Program-made: the position numbers and the translations under genes
NCBI GenBank assembly: GCA_016783565.1
Contig: JADHWI010000001.1
Location: forward strand, 44,978 to 108,977
Reading direction: 5' to 3'
Origin: Kiritimatiellia bacterium
GTDB lineage: Bacteria; Verrucomicrobiota; Kiritimatiellia; UBA8416; JADHWI01
DNA: 64,000 bases
Shown here: in pieces, positions 1 through 9,493 of the stretch
Numbering within the stretch: position 1 is the stretch's first letter
Layout: each line of letters begins with the position of its first letter
Notes under the pieces: generated by a model
The model's database searches: none
Seen by the model: only the letters and a program-made list of their open reading frames with translations
Told to the model about the DNA's origin: nothing

Positions 1-510
1 ACGGAACTGCGCGCGCGTGCGCGCCGCATGAAGAAGAAGAATGACGTTCAGCTTATTGTTATCGACTACCTCCAACTGCTCCATTCGCGCGAATACGCAC
101 GACAGGGCCGACAGATTGAGACCTCGCATATCTCTGGAAACATCAAAGCCATGGCTAAAGAACTGAAGATTCCTATTCTGGTGCTCAGTCAGCTTAGCCG
201 TGCCCCGGAACAACGCGACAAGAGCGGAAAACCCAAACTCTCAGACCTGCGTGATTCCGGAGCAATCGAACAAGATGCCGATGTAGTCTGCATGTTGCGT
301 AGACCCTGCAAATATCCAGACGACGAAGAATCAGAGGATGAGACCCTGGCTATTATTGATGTCGCCAAACAACGAAACGGGCCAACCGGAGAAGTCCGGC
401 TGAATTTTGAAGATACCCTGACACGATTCCGTGATCGAGAGCACGGGGTGGATGGCTCCGACGAGATGGCTGACTTTGTTCCTGCAGACGAGGAGATGGA
501 CCCCGCATGA
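1..510 (+). CDS. dnaB: Replicative DNA helicase DnaB, C-terminal part (5' end outside window)
   Basis: The reading frame is already open at base 1, ahead of the first ATG at 28, so this is the 3' end of a longer gene. The visible 169 residues belong to the RecA-like motor domain of the replicative helicase. They include the Walker B strand LIVIDYLQLL, the QLSR sensor segment, the DSGAIEQDADVV motif and the arginine-finger region KQRNGPTGE. The protein would unwind DNA ahead of the fork as a hexamer. The end is acidic (DEEMDPA). Its stop overlaps the bamA start in an ATGA, so the two are translationally coupled. The family call is secure; the N-terminal domain and Walker A lie outside the window. 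Confidence 0.95.
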   Translation, partial: TELRARARRMKKKNDVQLIVIDYLQLLHSREYARQGRQIETSHISGNIKAMAKELKIPILVLSQLSRAPEQRDKSGKPKLSDLRDSGAIEQDADVVCMLRRPCKYPDDEESEDETLAIIDVAKQRNGPTGEVRLNFEDTLTRFRDREHGVDGSDEMADFVPADEEMDPA

Positions 511-2849
511 AGCAATACACCCTCACCCTCTTTCTAGTCCTTCTAAGTGCAACGTGCATTCCCCTGCAAAGCCGTGCGGCTTCACGAACGGTACGCGAAA
601 TCCGCTTTGTCAATCATGCTCAGGGCACCCTTAACACCAGTGTCATCAATGCACACACCAAGGCTCGTACGGGAGAAGAACTCGGACGCAATACCATTGC
701 TCATGATGTCCGCGCCTTGCTGGATACAGGACTGTTTTCCGACGTCAAAGTCTCTATCATCCCTCACGACGATGGCGTCATACTGGTCTACGGGTTTGTC
801 AACCGCTGGACGCTTATGGAGCCTATCGAAGTCAAAGGCCAGGACCGTTTGCGTGCCCGACGCATTCGCAACCTGGTTAACCTGTCACCGGGTGATCTTG
901 TTGACGATCAGGTTCTCGGAGCACATACCCGTGCTCTCGTCGATGAATATGCTCGTTACCACTACAACCACGCCAAGATCTCCTGGACCATTCATCCCGT
1001 AAACAAGGATCTGTCCCAAGCACGCGTGAGGCTGACCATTAACGAAGGCCGCAAAGAAAAGGTGCGAAAATTCGGCATTCAGGGCAATCAGAGCATCAAA
1101 CGTCGCGACCTTCTTGACACCGTACACTACCCCAACTGGTGGAATCCATTCCGATTCTTCAAGAGCCTTGATTACGAGGCTGACGATCTAACCACATACC
1201 GGGTGGCTATGCAGGATGCCTATCGGGATCGCGGTTATCTGGATACACACATCGCACCACTTCAGGTCACCCGCATCCCGGGCAAGAAACCCGTGATTCA
1301 GGTAAAGGTGCAGGAAGGCGAACCCTATTATGTGGGGAAGGTCACCATCAGCGGCATCACGCTGTTTCCGCAACCAGACGTGGCACGAGCGGCTGCACGC
1401 GTCATAAAACCGGGCAACGTGGCATCCATGCGAGCAATTGGCCATGCTGCATCCGCCATTCGCGATTATTACGAGTCAAAAGGCTACCTGCGCACTCGCG
1501 TTGCACACACCTTGACTCCGCATGAGGACAACCATACAACGGACATTCATTTCACGGTGAAAGAGGGTGTGCTGACTCATCTTCGCAACATACTGATTCA
1601 GGGAAACGATCGTACGCGCGATAAAGTACTGCGCCGCGAGCTGCTCGCTTATCCCGGGGAAATCTATGACGGTGTCAAAGTGCGGCGAAGCGAGAATCGG
1701 CTGCGTAACCTCGGCTTCTTCTCTCGGGTGGATGCGCTGCCCCTGGACACCGCATGGGAGAACCAGAAGGATTTGCTTATTGATGTGGAAGAGAAACCAA
1801 CCGGCCAGTTCATGGTCGGTGCCGGCTTTTCAAGCATCGACAAAGCCATCGGGTTCCTTGAAGTTTCGCAGGGGAATTTTGATCTCAAAAACTGGCCCCG
1901 CTTTACAGGCGGAGGCCAGAAGCTCCGACTGCGCGGTGAACTCGGAAAAAGACGGACCGAATTTGATATCTCATTTGTTGAGCCCTGGTTCCTGGACCGA
2001 AAACTGGCACTCGGGTTCGACCTGTACCGCAGTGAAGTCGACTACGATGAATATGATCTCAAGCGCACAGGCTTCTCCCCTTCCCTGGCCAAATCACTGC
2101 CGGGACGCAACCGCATCGAACTGCGCTACCGCATCGAAACCCGGGAAGTGACAGACACCTCCGACACCAATCAATATGTCGTAGTGGAAAGCGAAGAGCC
2201 CTACAGCTTTAACCGCGTTGAGGACACCATGCAAAGTTCATTCCGGCTGACGTTTTTGCACGACACCCGGAATCGCTCCTTTGTTCCCACACGTGGAACA
2301 CGCGCCTCCGTCTTCTATGAGATGGCCGGTGGGCTTTTTGGCGGGGATGCCGAACTCTACCGAATCGGAACACGTTGGAACCAATTTTTCTCGCCCTGGT
2401 TGAGCCATGTCATCTCTCTCCGTTTCCGGTACGAAGTCGTGGAAGAGTATGGCGATTCATATGATTTGAGCATTTCGGATCGGCTTTTTCTTGGCGGCGG
2501 TCGCAGCTTGCGTGGCTTTGAATACCGAGACGTGGGGCCCAAGGCCGTTCCTGTAGGTTCCAGCGCCACCACCGATTATCGTCCAGTGGGAGGAAAGAGC
2601 CTCGCATTTGCCAGTGCAGAGTATACGATACCCATCGTTAAAGGTATCCGTCTCGCAGGCTTCGTGGACGCAGGCAATGTCTGGACAGATGCCTATGAAA
2701 TACAACCAGATGACATTGCATCAACTGCGGGCATTGGGTTTCGTTTCGACCTGCCGGGATTCCCCATTCGCATTGACCGTGCCTGGGTTATTGACTCGGA
2801 TGACGAACTGACCGAGGAAGATCCCTGGGTATTCTGGATCGGATATTAA
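507..2849 (+). CDS. bamA: Outer membrane protein assembly factor BamA
   Basis: The 780-residue product carries a signal peptide (about residues 1-25, ending SRAAS). About five POTRA domains follow (about 26-425), then an Omp85 16-strand barrel (about 430-780). The barrel contains the conserved loop-6 motif RGF in SLRGFEYRDVG, and the chain ends in an aromatic residue (WIGY). BamA inserts beta-barrel proteins into the outer membrane. Length matches the family (about 750-810). The start overlaps the dnaB stop, and the periplasmic chaperone skp and lpxD follow at once, the usual bamA-skp-lpxD envelope cluster. No bamD or bamB is visible in this window. Confidence 0.96.
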   Translation: MKQYTLTLFLVLLSATCIPLQSRAASRTVREIRFVNHAQGTLNTSVINAHTKARTGEELGRNTIAHDVRALLDTGLFSDVKVSIIPHDDGVILVYGFVNRWTLMEPIEVKGQDRLRARRIRNLVNLSPGDLVDDQVLGAHTRALVDEYARYHYNHAKISWTIHPVNKDLSQARVRLTINEGRKEKVRKFGIQGNQSIKRRDLLDTVHYPNWWNPFRFFKSLDYEADDLTTYRVAMQDAYRDRGYLDTHIAPLQVTRIPGKKPVIQVKVQEGEPYYVGKVTISGITLFPQPDVARAAARVIKPGNVASMRAIGHAASAIRDYYESKGYLRTRVAHTLTPHEDNHTTDIHFTVKEGVLTHLRNILIQGNDRTRDKVLRRELLAYPGEIYDGVKVRRSENRLRNLGFFSRVDALPLDTAWENQKDLLIDVEEKPTGQFMVGAGFSSIDKAIGFLEVSQGNFDLKNWPRFTGGGQKLRLRGELGKRRTEFDISFVEPWFLDRKLALGFDLYRSEVDYDEYDLKRTGFSPSLAKSLPGRNRIELRYRIETREVTDTSDTNQYVVVESEEPYSFNRVEDTMQSSFRLTFLHDTRNRSFVPTRGTRASVFYEMAGGLFGGDAELYRIGTRWNQFFSPWLSHVISLRFRYEVVEEYGDSYDLSISDRLFLGGGRSLRGFEYRDVGPKAVPVGSSATTDYRPVGGKSLAFASAEYTIPIVKGIRLAGFVDAGNVWTDAYEIQPDDIASTAGIGFRFDLPGFPIRIDRAWVIDSDDELTEEDPWVFWIGY

Positions 2850-2866
2850 CCAAAAGGAAAAAAACA

Positions 2867-3448
2867 ATGAACATGCGTAAACTGATTATCTTGAGTTTTC
2901 TGGCAGCACTGCTGACTCCACTTTCACACAGCTTGGCGGAGAATACCAAAATTGGCGTTGTCGATATGGCTAAAATCTTCAACACCCATCCTGACACACG
3001 TACCGCCGAAGAGGCGATCGAGCAGAAAGTGAAAGAATTTGAGCAAGAACGCAAAACCCTTCTCGAGAAATTTCAATCCGAGAAAGAGGCATACGATGCG
3101 GCTCGTAAAGATGCTCAGAACAAAGCCTGGAGTCAAAGTGTTCGCACCGAAAAAGAAACTCTTGTTGCAGCCAAACGAGAAGTACTGCGCGATCTGGAGC
3201 AACAAATGCGAGAGACATTTGAATTCCGACAAAAACAGGTATCTGATCAGCGCCTTCGCTCCCGCCAACGAATTATAGAAAAGATCAAGACGCTCATTTC
3301 CGCATACGCCGCTAAAGAAGGCTACACGATGATTCTCGACTTCAGCGAGACCGGCGCATCCGGGTTGACCTCCGTCGTATACCATGATGGGGCTAACAAT
3401 ATTACCGATGCCATCCTGATGCTCACGCGGACGAACGAAGAGGAGTAA
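2867..3448 (+). CDS. skp: Periplasmic chaperone Skp/OmpH family
   Basis: A 193-residue secreted protein with a signal peptide (about 1-25, ending HSLA) and a long charged helical region (about 45-130, rich in K/E/Q) expected to form the coiled-coil tentacles of Skp. The conserved N-terminal strand IGVVDMAKIF begins the body, and the C-terminal strands (YTMILDFS) close it. Skp holds unfolded outer-membrane proteins for BamA. The gene sits 17 bases after bamA with an AAAGGA ribosome site at 2853-2858. An in-frame ATG two codons later is an equally possible start. Slightly longer than E. coli Skp (161), as is common outside proteobacteria. Confidence 0.9.
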   Translation: MNMRKLIILSFLAALLTPLSHSLAENTKIGVVDMAKIFNTHPDTRTAEEAIEQKVKEFEQERKTLLEKFQSEKEAYDAARKDAQNKAWSQSVRTEKETLVAAKREVLRDLEQQMRETFEFRQKQVSDQRLRSRQRIIEKIKTLISAYAAKEGYTMILDFSETGASGLTSVVYHDGANNITDAILMLTRTNEEE

Positions 3449-3455
3449 GTCGATC

Positions 3456-4505
3456 ATGGATCTCAAAACCATTGCTGAAGAAATAGGCGGTCAAATTGAA
3501 GGCGGTCAGAACCTGGAAATCCTTGGATTGTCATCACTTGATGATGCCAAAGAAGGGGATCTATCATTCCTCATCAGCACAAAATATACAGATGCCGTGG
3601 CCTCCACGCACGCCTCAGCCGTCCTTGTGAATCAAGAATGGGAAGGCGAGTGCTCGGCAATCCTTGTTCGTGTGGACAATCCTAATGCGGCCTTCACAAA
3701 AGCCGCGCTACTCCTGAGCCCGCCACCCCCTCACTATACACAAGGCATACATGACACGGCCGTTGTTGCGGACGACGCAAAACTGGCGTCGGACGTCAGC
3801 GTGGGACCCCTTTGCGTCATTGAAAGTGGTGCATCCATTGCATCCGGAACAGTTCTTGTTGCCTCATGCTACATCGGTCACGGCTGTCACATCGGAGAAA
3901 ATTGTCTGTTCTATCCGCACGTCACATTGCGGGAACGCACCATTGTGGGCGACCGGGCGATCATTCACAGCGGCGCACAACTGGGTAGCGATGGCTTCGG
4001 TTATACACCCGTTGACGGGACGTGGGTCAAAGTGCCGCAAGTCGGTTACGTAGAACTGGGCGACGATGTTGAAATCGGTGCGAATACAACGATCGACCGC
4101 GCCCGTTTTGGCCGTACTATTATCGAAGACGGCGTCAAACTCGACAACCTGGTACAAGTGGCACATAACGTGCGAATCGGTGCACACACAGCGCTTGCAT
4201 CACAGGTCGGCATTGCGGGAAGTTGCAACATAGGATCAGGCGTACAAATGGCCGGACAAGTCGGCATCGCAGGACATCTGAACGTGGGCGATAATACCCT
4301 TGTCGGCGGTCAGGCGGGCATCACAAAGAATATCCCCCCCGACAGTTTCGTTGTTGGATATCCTGCCCGCCCATTCAGAGAGGCACGACGTATAGATGCG
4401 CTGGTCCACCGACTTCCGAAACTCAAGGCACGAATTGATGCATTGGAAAAAAACATGCAAACGCTGATCACAAACGAAACAAACAAGGATGAGACGTCAG
4501 CATGA
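3456..4505 (+). CDS. lpxD: UDP-3-O-acylglucosamine N-acyltransferase LpxD
   Basis: A 349-residue acyltransferase of lipid A synthesis that adds the second 3-hydroxyacyl chain to UDP-3-O-acylglucosamine from acyl-ACP. The N-terminal uridine-binding domain (about 1-100) is followed by a left-handed beta-helix of hexapeptide repeats (about 100-315). The catalytic histidine lies in NLVQVAHNVRIG. A C-terminal helix (about 318-349) completes the fold. Length fits the family (340-350). It lies 7 bases after skp and its TGA overlaps the galE ATG, so the cluster is probably one operon. Together with the LptF/G and LpxL-like genes elsewhere here, it shows that the organism makes lipid A. Confidence 0.95.
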   Translation: MDLKTIAEEIGGQIEGGQNLEILGLSSLDDAKEGDLSFLISTKYTDAVASTHASAVLVNQEWEGECSAILVRVDNPNAAFTKAALLLSPPPPHYTQGIHDTAVVADDAKLASDVSVGPLCVIESGASIASGTVLVASCYIGHGCHIGENCLFYPHVTLRERTIVGDRAIIHSGAQLGSDGFGYTPVDGTWVKVPQVGYVELGDDVEIGANTTIDRARFGRTIIEDGVKLDNLVQVAHNVRIGAHTALASQVGIAGSCNIGSGVQMAGQVGIAGHLNVGDNTLVGGQAGITKNIPPDSFVVGYPARPFREARRIDALVHRLPKLKARIDALEKNMQTLITNETNKDETSA

Positions 4506-5473
4506 AGGTGTTCGTTACAGGCGGAGCAGGCTACATCGGCAGCGTCACCACAGAACTCTTACTGAACAAAGGGCACGACGTCGTGGTATTCGACAGCCTG
4601 GAACGTGGTCACCGGTCAGCCATTGATGATCGCGCCACGTTTGAGCAGGGAAACCTCCGCGACAAAGAAGCCATCTGTACCGTCATGCAACAGACCAAAC
4701 CCGATGCTGTCCTGCATTTCGCAGCCTACGCATTGGTTGGGGAATCGATGGAAGATCCCGGCATGTATTACCGCAACAATGTCATCGGAGGCATCAACCT
4801 TGCGGATGCAATGCAAAAGGCAGAAATCAACAAGATCGTCTTTTCCTCAACCTGCGCAACCTATGGCCAGCCTGATCGTGTGCCCATCACGGAAGACACG
4901 CTTCAGCGCCCGGAAAATCCCTATGGCGAGTCGAAATTGGCTTTTGAAAAAGCGCTTCGTTGGTACCAGGATATCCATGGCATCCAATCCGTCTTTCTGC
5001 GCTATTTCAACGCCTGCGGCGCCACGGAGAAATTCGGAGAAGACCACGCACCTGAAACACACCTGATCCCGCTCATTCTACAGGTTGCCCTTGGACAACG
5101 TGAACACATTTCGATCTTCGGCGAAGACTATGAGACCCCTGACGGAACCTGCCTGCGCGACTACATCCATATTGTCGATCTGGCACAGGCACACATCCTG
5201 GCCTTGACGGGCGATCATTCCGGTCCATTCAACCTTGGGACAGGAACAGGATACTCCGTCAAAGAGGTCATTGATATGGCCCGCGAAGTGACCGGCCATG
5301 AAATCCCGGCCGTCATTGCCCCCCGCCGCCCCGGCGATCCTCCTCGACTTGTTGCAGGCAACGAAAAAGCAAAAACTATTCTCGGATGGAAACCGAAGCT
5401 TGATGACTTGCGAAAGATCATCGAAAGTGCATGGCAATGGCACCAGGAACACCCGAATGGGTATGAAGACTAA
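4502..5473 (+). CDS. galE: UDP-glucose 4-epimerase GalE
   Basis: A 323-residue extended short-chain dehydrogenase that interconverts UDP-glucose and UDP-galactose with bound NAD. The N-terminal Rossmann motif GGAGYIGS lies at residues 7-14. The catalytic serine is in FSSTCATYG and the YxxxK pair in PYGESK. The C-terminal RRPGDPPRLVA segment is typical of GalE. The start overlaps the lpxD stop, so it is expressed with the envelope cluster, presumably for surface polysaccharide. A UDP-N-acetyl sugar specificity cannot be excluded from sequence alone. Confidence 0.92.
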   Translation: MKVFVTGGAGYIGSVTTELLLNKGHDVVVFDSLERGHRSAIDDRATFEQGNLRDKEAICTVMQQTKPDAVLHFAAYALVGESMEDPGMYYRNNVIGGINLADAMQKAEINKIVFSSTCATYGQPDRVPITEDTLQRPENPYGESKLAFEKALRWYQDIHGIQSVFLRYFNACGATEKFGEDHAPETHLIPLILQVALGQREHISIFGEDYETPDGTCLRDYIHIVDLAQAHILALTGDHSGPFNLGTGTGYSVKEVIDMAREVTGHEIPAVIAPRRPGDPPRLVAGNEKAKTILGWKPKLDDLRKIIESAWQWHQEHPNGYED

Positions 5474-5508
5474 ACCCACGGCAACCCACTGCCGAACAAA
5501 ATTAAGAG

Positions 5509-6060
5509 ATGGCAGTGCCTACAGTACGTGAAGATAATGAACCGAAAGATTTACTCGCTGCAGAAGTGGGATCTCTGCTGCGGAAGCAAAAGCTGAAGCT
5601 GGCAACCGCAGAATCGTGTACGGCGGGGCTGATCGCTCACCGCATTGCCCGCATTAGCGGCAGCTCGGACTATCTTCTGGGTGGGATCATTGCCTATGCC
5701 AATGCGATCAAAGTTCGCCTGCTTGCGGTTCAGGCTACTGACATCGAGGTACAAGGGGCCGTCAGCGAGACCGTGGCAAGGCAAATGGCCTTGGGTGCTT
5801 GCACCGCAACTGATGCCGACGTCGCAGTTGCCATCTCAGGGATTATGGGCCCCACGGGTGGGTCAAAGGAGAAACCGGTAGGGTTAGCCTATATCAGCGT
5901 GGCAACACCGGAACAATGTAATGTCAAACAGATACAAAACAGTGGGACAAGAGAAGAGTTGCAGTGGGTAAGTAGCGACGCTGCACTTGTGTTCCTACGA
6001 GACATCTTAACTAAACGAGGAGATGAAAATGGCGAAAGAACCAGAAAAAGAATATCCTAA
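5509..6060 (+). CDS. pncC: CinA C-terminal domain protein (nicotinamide-nucleotide amidohydrolase, PncC type)
   Basis: A 183-residue protein consisting only of the CinA C-terminal domain. It has the hallmark [16 protein letters not shown] near the start, then [15 protein letters not shown] and [18 protein letters not shown]. This family deamidates nicotinamide mononucleotide in NAD recycling. The N-terminal molybdopterin-binding-like domain of full CinA is absent. The last 10 codons run over the recA ribosome site and first codons (overlap from 6029), so the pair is probably coupled, as cinA-recA is in many bacteria. A weak AAGAG lies ahead of the ATG. Confidence 0.9.
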   Translation: MAVPTVREDNEPKDLLAAEVGSLLRKQKLKLATAESCTAGLIAHRIARISGSSDYLLGGIIAYANAIKVRLLAVQATDIEVQGAVSETVARQMALGACTATDADVAVAISGIMGPTGGSKEKPVGLAYISVATPEQCNVKQIQNSGTREELQWVSSDAALVFLRDILTKRGDENGERTRKRIS

Positions 6061-7039
6061 AGAACTCAACGCCGTGCTGGCTCAAATCAAGAAAGAATTT
6101 GGCGAAGGCGCCATCATGCGCATGGGTGACGCATCGGCCTTGGACAAAATCCCCTGCATTTCCACTGGCTCTTTCTCTCTGGATATGGCATTGGGCACCG
6201 GGGGGCTCCCGCGTGGCCGCGTTGTGGAAATCTTTGGACCGGAATCCTCAGGAAAAACAACCCTGACGCTTCATCTGATCGCCAACGCACAGAAATCCGG
6301 GGGACTGGCTGCATTTGTGGATGCCGAACATGCCATGGACCCGGGATATGCCAGCAAGATTGGCGTCAACCTTGATGACCTTCTGGTCTCTCAGCCCGGT
6401 TCGGGAGAAGAAGCATTAACAATCACCGAAACACTCGTCCGTAGCGCGGCTCTGGATATCGTGGTCGTAGACTCTGTGGCAGCCCTGACACCGCGCGCAG
6501 AACTGGACGGTAACATGGGCGATGCCCACGTTGGTTTGCAGGCACGCCTGATGTCTCAAGCAATGCGAAAATTGACAAGTGCCATTGCGCAGTCCAAAAC
6601 CCTATGCATTTTCACTAACCAGATCCGCGAGAAAATCGGCGTCATGTTCGGTAATCCCGAGACAACACCAGGCGGCAGAGCACTGAAGTTCTACTCCTCC
6701 GTCCGTCTCGATATTCGCCGCATCGGTGCCATCAAGGACAGCGCAGGCAATGTGACCGGAAACCGCACGCGTGTTAAAGTGGTCAAAAACAAAGTAGCGC
6801 CCCCGTTCACGCAGGCTGAATTTGACATTCTCTATGCCCAGGGAATCACTTGGGAAGGTTCAGTGCTGGATTCAGCCATGAAATTCAACCTTATTGAGAA
6901 GCGCGGCTCTTGGCTGGCCTATGACGGCGAACAACTCGGGCAGGGACAGCAGGCCGCACGAATGCATCTGGAGGAGAACCCCGAGCTTACAGAGAAGCTG
7001 ATCGCTGCAGTCAAAGCAAAAATGGCAGAACAGAAATAG
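6029..7039 (+). CDS. recA: Recombinase RecA
   Basis: A 336-residue RecA, the strand-exchange protein of recombination and SOS induction. The Walker A GPESSGKT lies at residues 70-77, followed by the [10 protein letters not shown] segment, Walker [11 protein letters not shown], loop L1/L2 sequences ([29 protein letters not shown]) and the C-terminal DNA-binding domain. I start at ATG 6029 (MAKEPEK), not the ATG at 6023, because the GAGGAG at 6017-6022 would touch the earlier codon but sits 6 bases from the later one. The C-terminal acidic tail is short compared with E. coli. No LexA box is obvious; the region upstream is cinA coding sequence. Confidence 0.97.
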   Translation: MAKEPEKEYPKELNAVLAQIKKEFGEGAIMRMGDASALDKIPCISTGSFSLDMALGTGGLPRGRVVEIFGPESSGKTTLTLHLIANAQKSGGLAAFVDAEHAMDPGYASKIGVNLDDLLVSQPGSGEEALTITETLVRSAALDIVVVDSVAALTPRAELDGNMGDAHVGLQARLMSQAMRKLTSAIAQSKTLCIFTNQIREKIGVMFGNPETTPGGRALKFYSSVRLDIRRIGAIKDSAGNVTGNRTRVKVVKNKVAPPFTQAEFDILYAQGITWEGSVLDSAMKFNLIEKRGSWLAYDGEQLGQGQQAARMHLEENPELTEKLIAAVKAKMAEQK

Positions 7040-7095
7040 GGGTTTGCAGGCCCACTGCCCTACCCAACTTACAGAAACAACAAGGAATGTGACAC

Positions 7096-8889
7096 ATGAC
7101 CGCTGACGAACTCCGCAGTATGTACCTGGGATTCTTCAAAGAAAAGGGGCACTCCGTTATCTCGGGTGCCTCATTGATCCCGGAAAATGACCCGACGGTT
7201 CTCTTTACCACCGCCGGCATGCACCCACTCGTGCCATACCTTCTGGGAGAAACCCATCCTGCCGGAACACGCCTGTGCGACTGCCAGAAATGCATCCGAA
7301 CCGGAGACATTGATTCCGTCGGCGACAGTACACACCTCACCTTCTTTGAGATGCTCGGCAATTGGTCTCTAGGCGACTACTTCAAAGAAGAAGCGATCAC
7401 ATGGTCCTATGAGTTCCTGACATCTCAGCAATACCTTGGGTTTGACGCCGGAAAACTTTTCATTTCCGTCTTCGAAGGCAATGAGACGGTCCCTATGGAC
7501 GAAGAATCTATTGGCATATGGCAGAAACTGGGTATCCCGCGGGAACACATCGTAGCACTCCCCATGGAAGACAACTGGTGGGGGCCTGCCGGAGAAACAG
7601 GTCCCTGTGGCCCGGATACGGAAATGTTCATCGACACCGGCAAGACAGCCTGCGGACCGGATTGCCGCCCGGGTTGCTCCTGCGGTAAGTTCTTCGAGAT
7701 CTGGAACGATGTATTCATGCAGTACCGCAAGACTGCCGAGGGAACATACGAGCCGTTGAGCCAGCAGAACGTGGACACCGGCATGGGCGTGGAACGCACC
7801 ATCGCCATGCTACAGGGCAAACCATCCGTGTTCGGAACTGAACTGTTCACCCCCATCACCAACGCCATCAGCGATGGCTGTGGCCGCCACATGGATCAGG
7901 ATGATGCAACCGGTCATGCGTTCCGCGTTGTGGCCGACCATATTCGTAGCTCCGTGTTTGTGCTCGGTGATCCCAGGGGCGTCGTACCGTCCAATCTCGG
8001 TCAAGGATACGTACTGCGCCGCTTGATCCGCCGCGCCGTACGTTACGCACTGCAACTGGGATTGGAAACCGGATTCTCAAAAAATATTGCCGAAACAATC
8101 GTAGACACCTACAAGCATGCCTACCCGGAGCTGGAAACAAACCGGGACCGGATTCTGGGAGAATTGATAGCCGAAGAAAAGCGATTTGAAAAGACGCTCA
8201 ACCGCGGCACGCTCGAATTAGACAAAGTGCTTGAGAATATGCTCAAGCACAACCAGACTATGGTCTCCGGCCGCGTGGCGTTCCGGCTGTTCGACACCTA
8301 CGGATTCCCGCTCGAATTCACAGAGGAGATTTGCTCAGAACGCGGATTGAGCGTAGACCGCAAAGGGTTCGACAAGGCTTTTGCCAAACATCGCGAACTA
8401 TCCAAAAAGGGCGCAGACAAAGCATTCAAGGGCGGCCTGCAGGATCACTCCGAGGCCACAACACGCCTGCATTCAGCCACGCACTTGTTGCACAAGGCTC
8501 TGCGCATGGTTCTGGGAGATCACGTGGAGCAAAAGGGATCCAACATTACCGCCGATCGGCTGCGTTTTGATTTCTCGCACCCTGCCAGGATGACAGACGA
8601 AGAGAAGCAACGCGTGGAAGATATCGTCAACGAAACGATTCAAAAAGATCTTCCGGTCTCGATGCAGGTTATGACTGTGGGAGAGGCACGTACCAACGGT
8701 GCCATGGCCCTGTTCTCAGACAAATATGACGAACAGGTCAAAGTCTATACCATTGGCGACTTCTCAATGGAAGTCTGCGGGGGGCCCCATGTCGAACGCA
8801 CCGGCGAATTAGGACGATTCCGCATTAAGAAAGAAGGGTCTTCGAGTGCCGGAGTGCGGCGTATCCGCGCTGTACTCGAAACTCCCTGA
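7096..8889 (+). CDS. alaS: Alanyl-tRNA synthetase lacking the C-terminal C-Ala domain
   Basis: The 597-residue product charges tRNA-Ala. It has the catalytic domain (about 1-250, class II motifs, with FTTAGMHPLVPYL and the Cys-rich CRPGCSCGKFFEIWN insert), the helical tRNA-binding domain (about 250-440) and the editing domain. The editing zinc site is present as HSATHLLH (about 459-466) and CGGPH (about 561-565). The chain ends at VRRIRAVLETP, right after the editing domain. Usual bacterial AlaRS is about 870 residues, with a C-Ala domain that is missing here. The next gene begins 29 bases later and no C-Ala fragment follows in any frame, so this looks like a native short form. Ribosome site AAGGA lies before the ATG. 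Confidence 0.95.
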   Translation: MTADELRSMYLGFFKEKGHSVISGASLIPENDPTVLFTTAGMHPLVPYLLGETHPAGTRLCDCQKCIRTGDIDSVGDSTHLTFFEMLGNWSLGDYFKEEAITWSYEFLTSQQYLGFDAGKLFISVFEGNETVPMDEESIGIWQKLGIPREHIVALPMEDNWWGPAGETGPCGPDTEMFIDTGKTACGPDCRPGCSCGKFFEIWNDVFMQYRKTAEGTYEPLSQQNVDTGMGVERTIAMLQGKPSVFGTELFTPITNAISDGCGRHMDQDDATGHAFRVVADHIRSSVFVLGDPRGVVPSNLGQGYVLRRLIRRAVRYALQLGLETGFSKNIAETIVDTYKHAYPELETNRDRILGELIAEEKRFEKTLNRGTLELDKVLENMLKHNQTMVSGRVAFRLFDTYGFPLEFTEEICSERGLSVDRKGFDKAFAKHRELSKKGADKAFKGGLQDHSEATTRLHSATHLLHKALRMVLGDHVEQKGSNITADRLRFDFSHPARMTDEEKQRVEDIVNETIQKDLPVSMQVMTVGEARTNGAMALFSDKYDEQVKVYTIGDFSMEVCGGPHVERTGELGRFRIKKEGSSSAGVRRIRAVLETP

Positions 8890-8918
8890 CGTAACCCTAT
8901 GAGGAGGAGGGTGCGAAG

Positions 8919-9308
8919 ATGACACCCACATTGGAAGCACGATGTCCCGCTTGTGGAGAACAAACGTTTATTCGGCGCGAACCCATCTACGACGGATTTC
9001 AGAAAGTGGGCGATAAGCGCTTTTGTTCGGACTGTGGATACGAATTTGAAGAGGAAGAAACGCCGCAGTCACCCAAAGCAAATCCGCTGAAAGACATCTT
9101 TGGAGATGATACAGACAACGATGACCCGGACATCTTCTCAGATACAGAACGGCAGCGATGCTGCCGCTACTGCAAACACTACATTGTCAATCCATTCACA
9201 CAGAGGTGCGGTTTGCACGAGCGCGACGTTGACGCCACCGACCTCTGCAAAGACTTTGAACGCCCTCCCCCGGAAGAGGAAAAAGCAAAGGCTCCCCCTG
9301 CATCCTGA
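8919..9308 (+). CDS. Zinc-ribbon protein with two Cys4 modules
   Basis: I do not recognise a named family for this 129-residue soluble protein. It has an N-terminal zinc ribbon (C9, C12, C36, C39; CPAC and CSDC), an acidic linker (about 42-78), and a second cysteine cluster (C81/C82, C85, C97, C110; CRYC ... CGLH ... DLC). Both probably bind zinc, though an iron-sulfur role for the second cannot be excluded. The tail is rich in P, E and K. A strong GAGGAGGAGG ribosome site (8901-8910) precedes the ATG and the gene follows alaS by 29 bases, suggesting co-transcription. A role in translation or RNA binding would be a guess. Confidence 0.75.
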   Translation: MTPTLEARCPACGEQTFIRREPIYDGFQKVGDKRFCSDCGYEFEEEETPQSPKANPLKDIFGDDTDNDDPDIFSDTERQRCCRYCKHYIVNPFTQRCGLHERDVDATDLCKDFERPPPEEEKAKAPPAS

Positions 9309-9435
9309 GCTTTATATTCTGTCTCACAACGGTGTAACAGAATGACTCACCAGTGCGACAGCATGTGCCGTTTGAATCAACGTTCAAGCTTCTTTATATG
9401 TGCTTTCGCGAATGGAACGAGACCTGCTAATATAT

Positions 9436-9464
9436 TTTCAAACGATAGTTGCATAAAATATAAT
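9436..9464 (+). promoter_or_regulatory. Predicted sigma-70 promoter of the htrA gene
   Basis: TTTCAA (9436-9441) and a perfect TATAAT (9459-9464) are separated by 17 bases in an AT-rich stretch. They sit 30 bases ahead of the htrA start codon (9494), which has a GGAGGT ribosome site at 9483-9488. The stretch from 9309 to 9435 shows no other feature. Confidence 0.6.
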
Positions 9465-9493
9465 AAAATACGAAAAACTGCAGGAGGTATTGA

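Noticed and set aside
8890-9308. Possible frameshifted C-Ala domain of alaS downstream of its stop
   Set aside because: No frame after 8889 resembles C-Ala; the zinc-ribbon gene with its own strong ribosome site begins within 30 bases.
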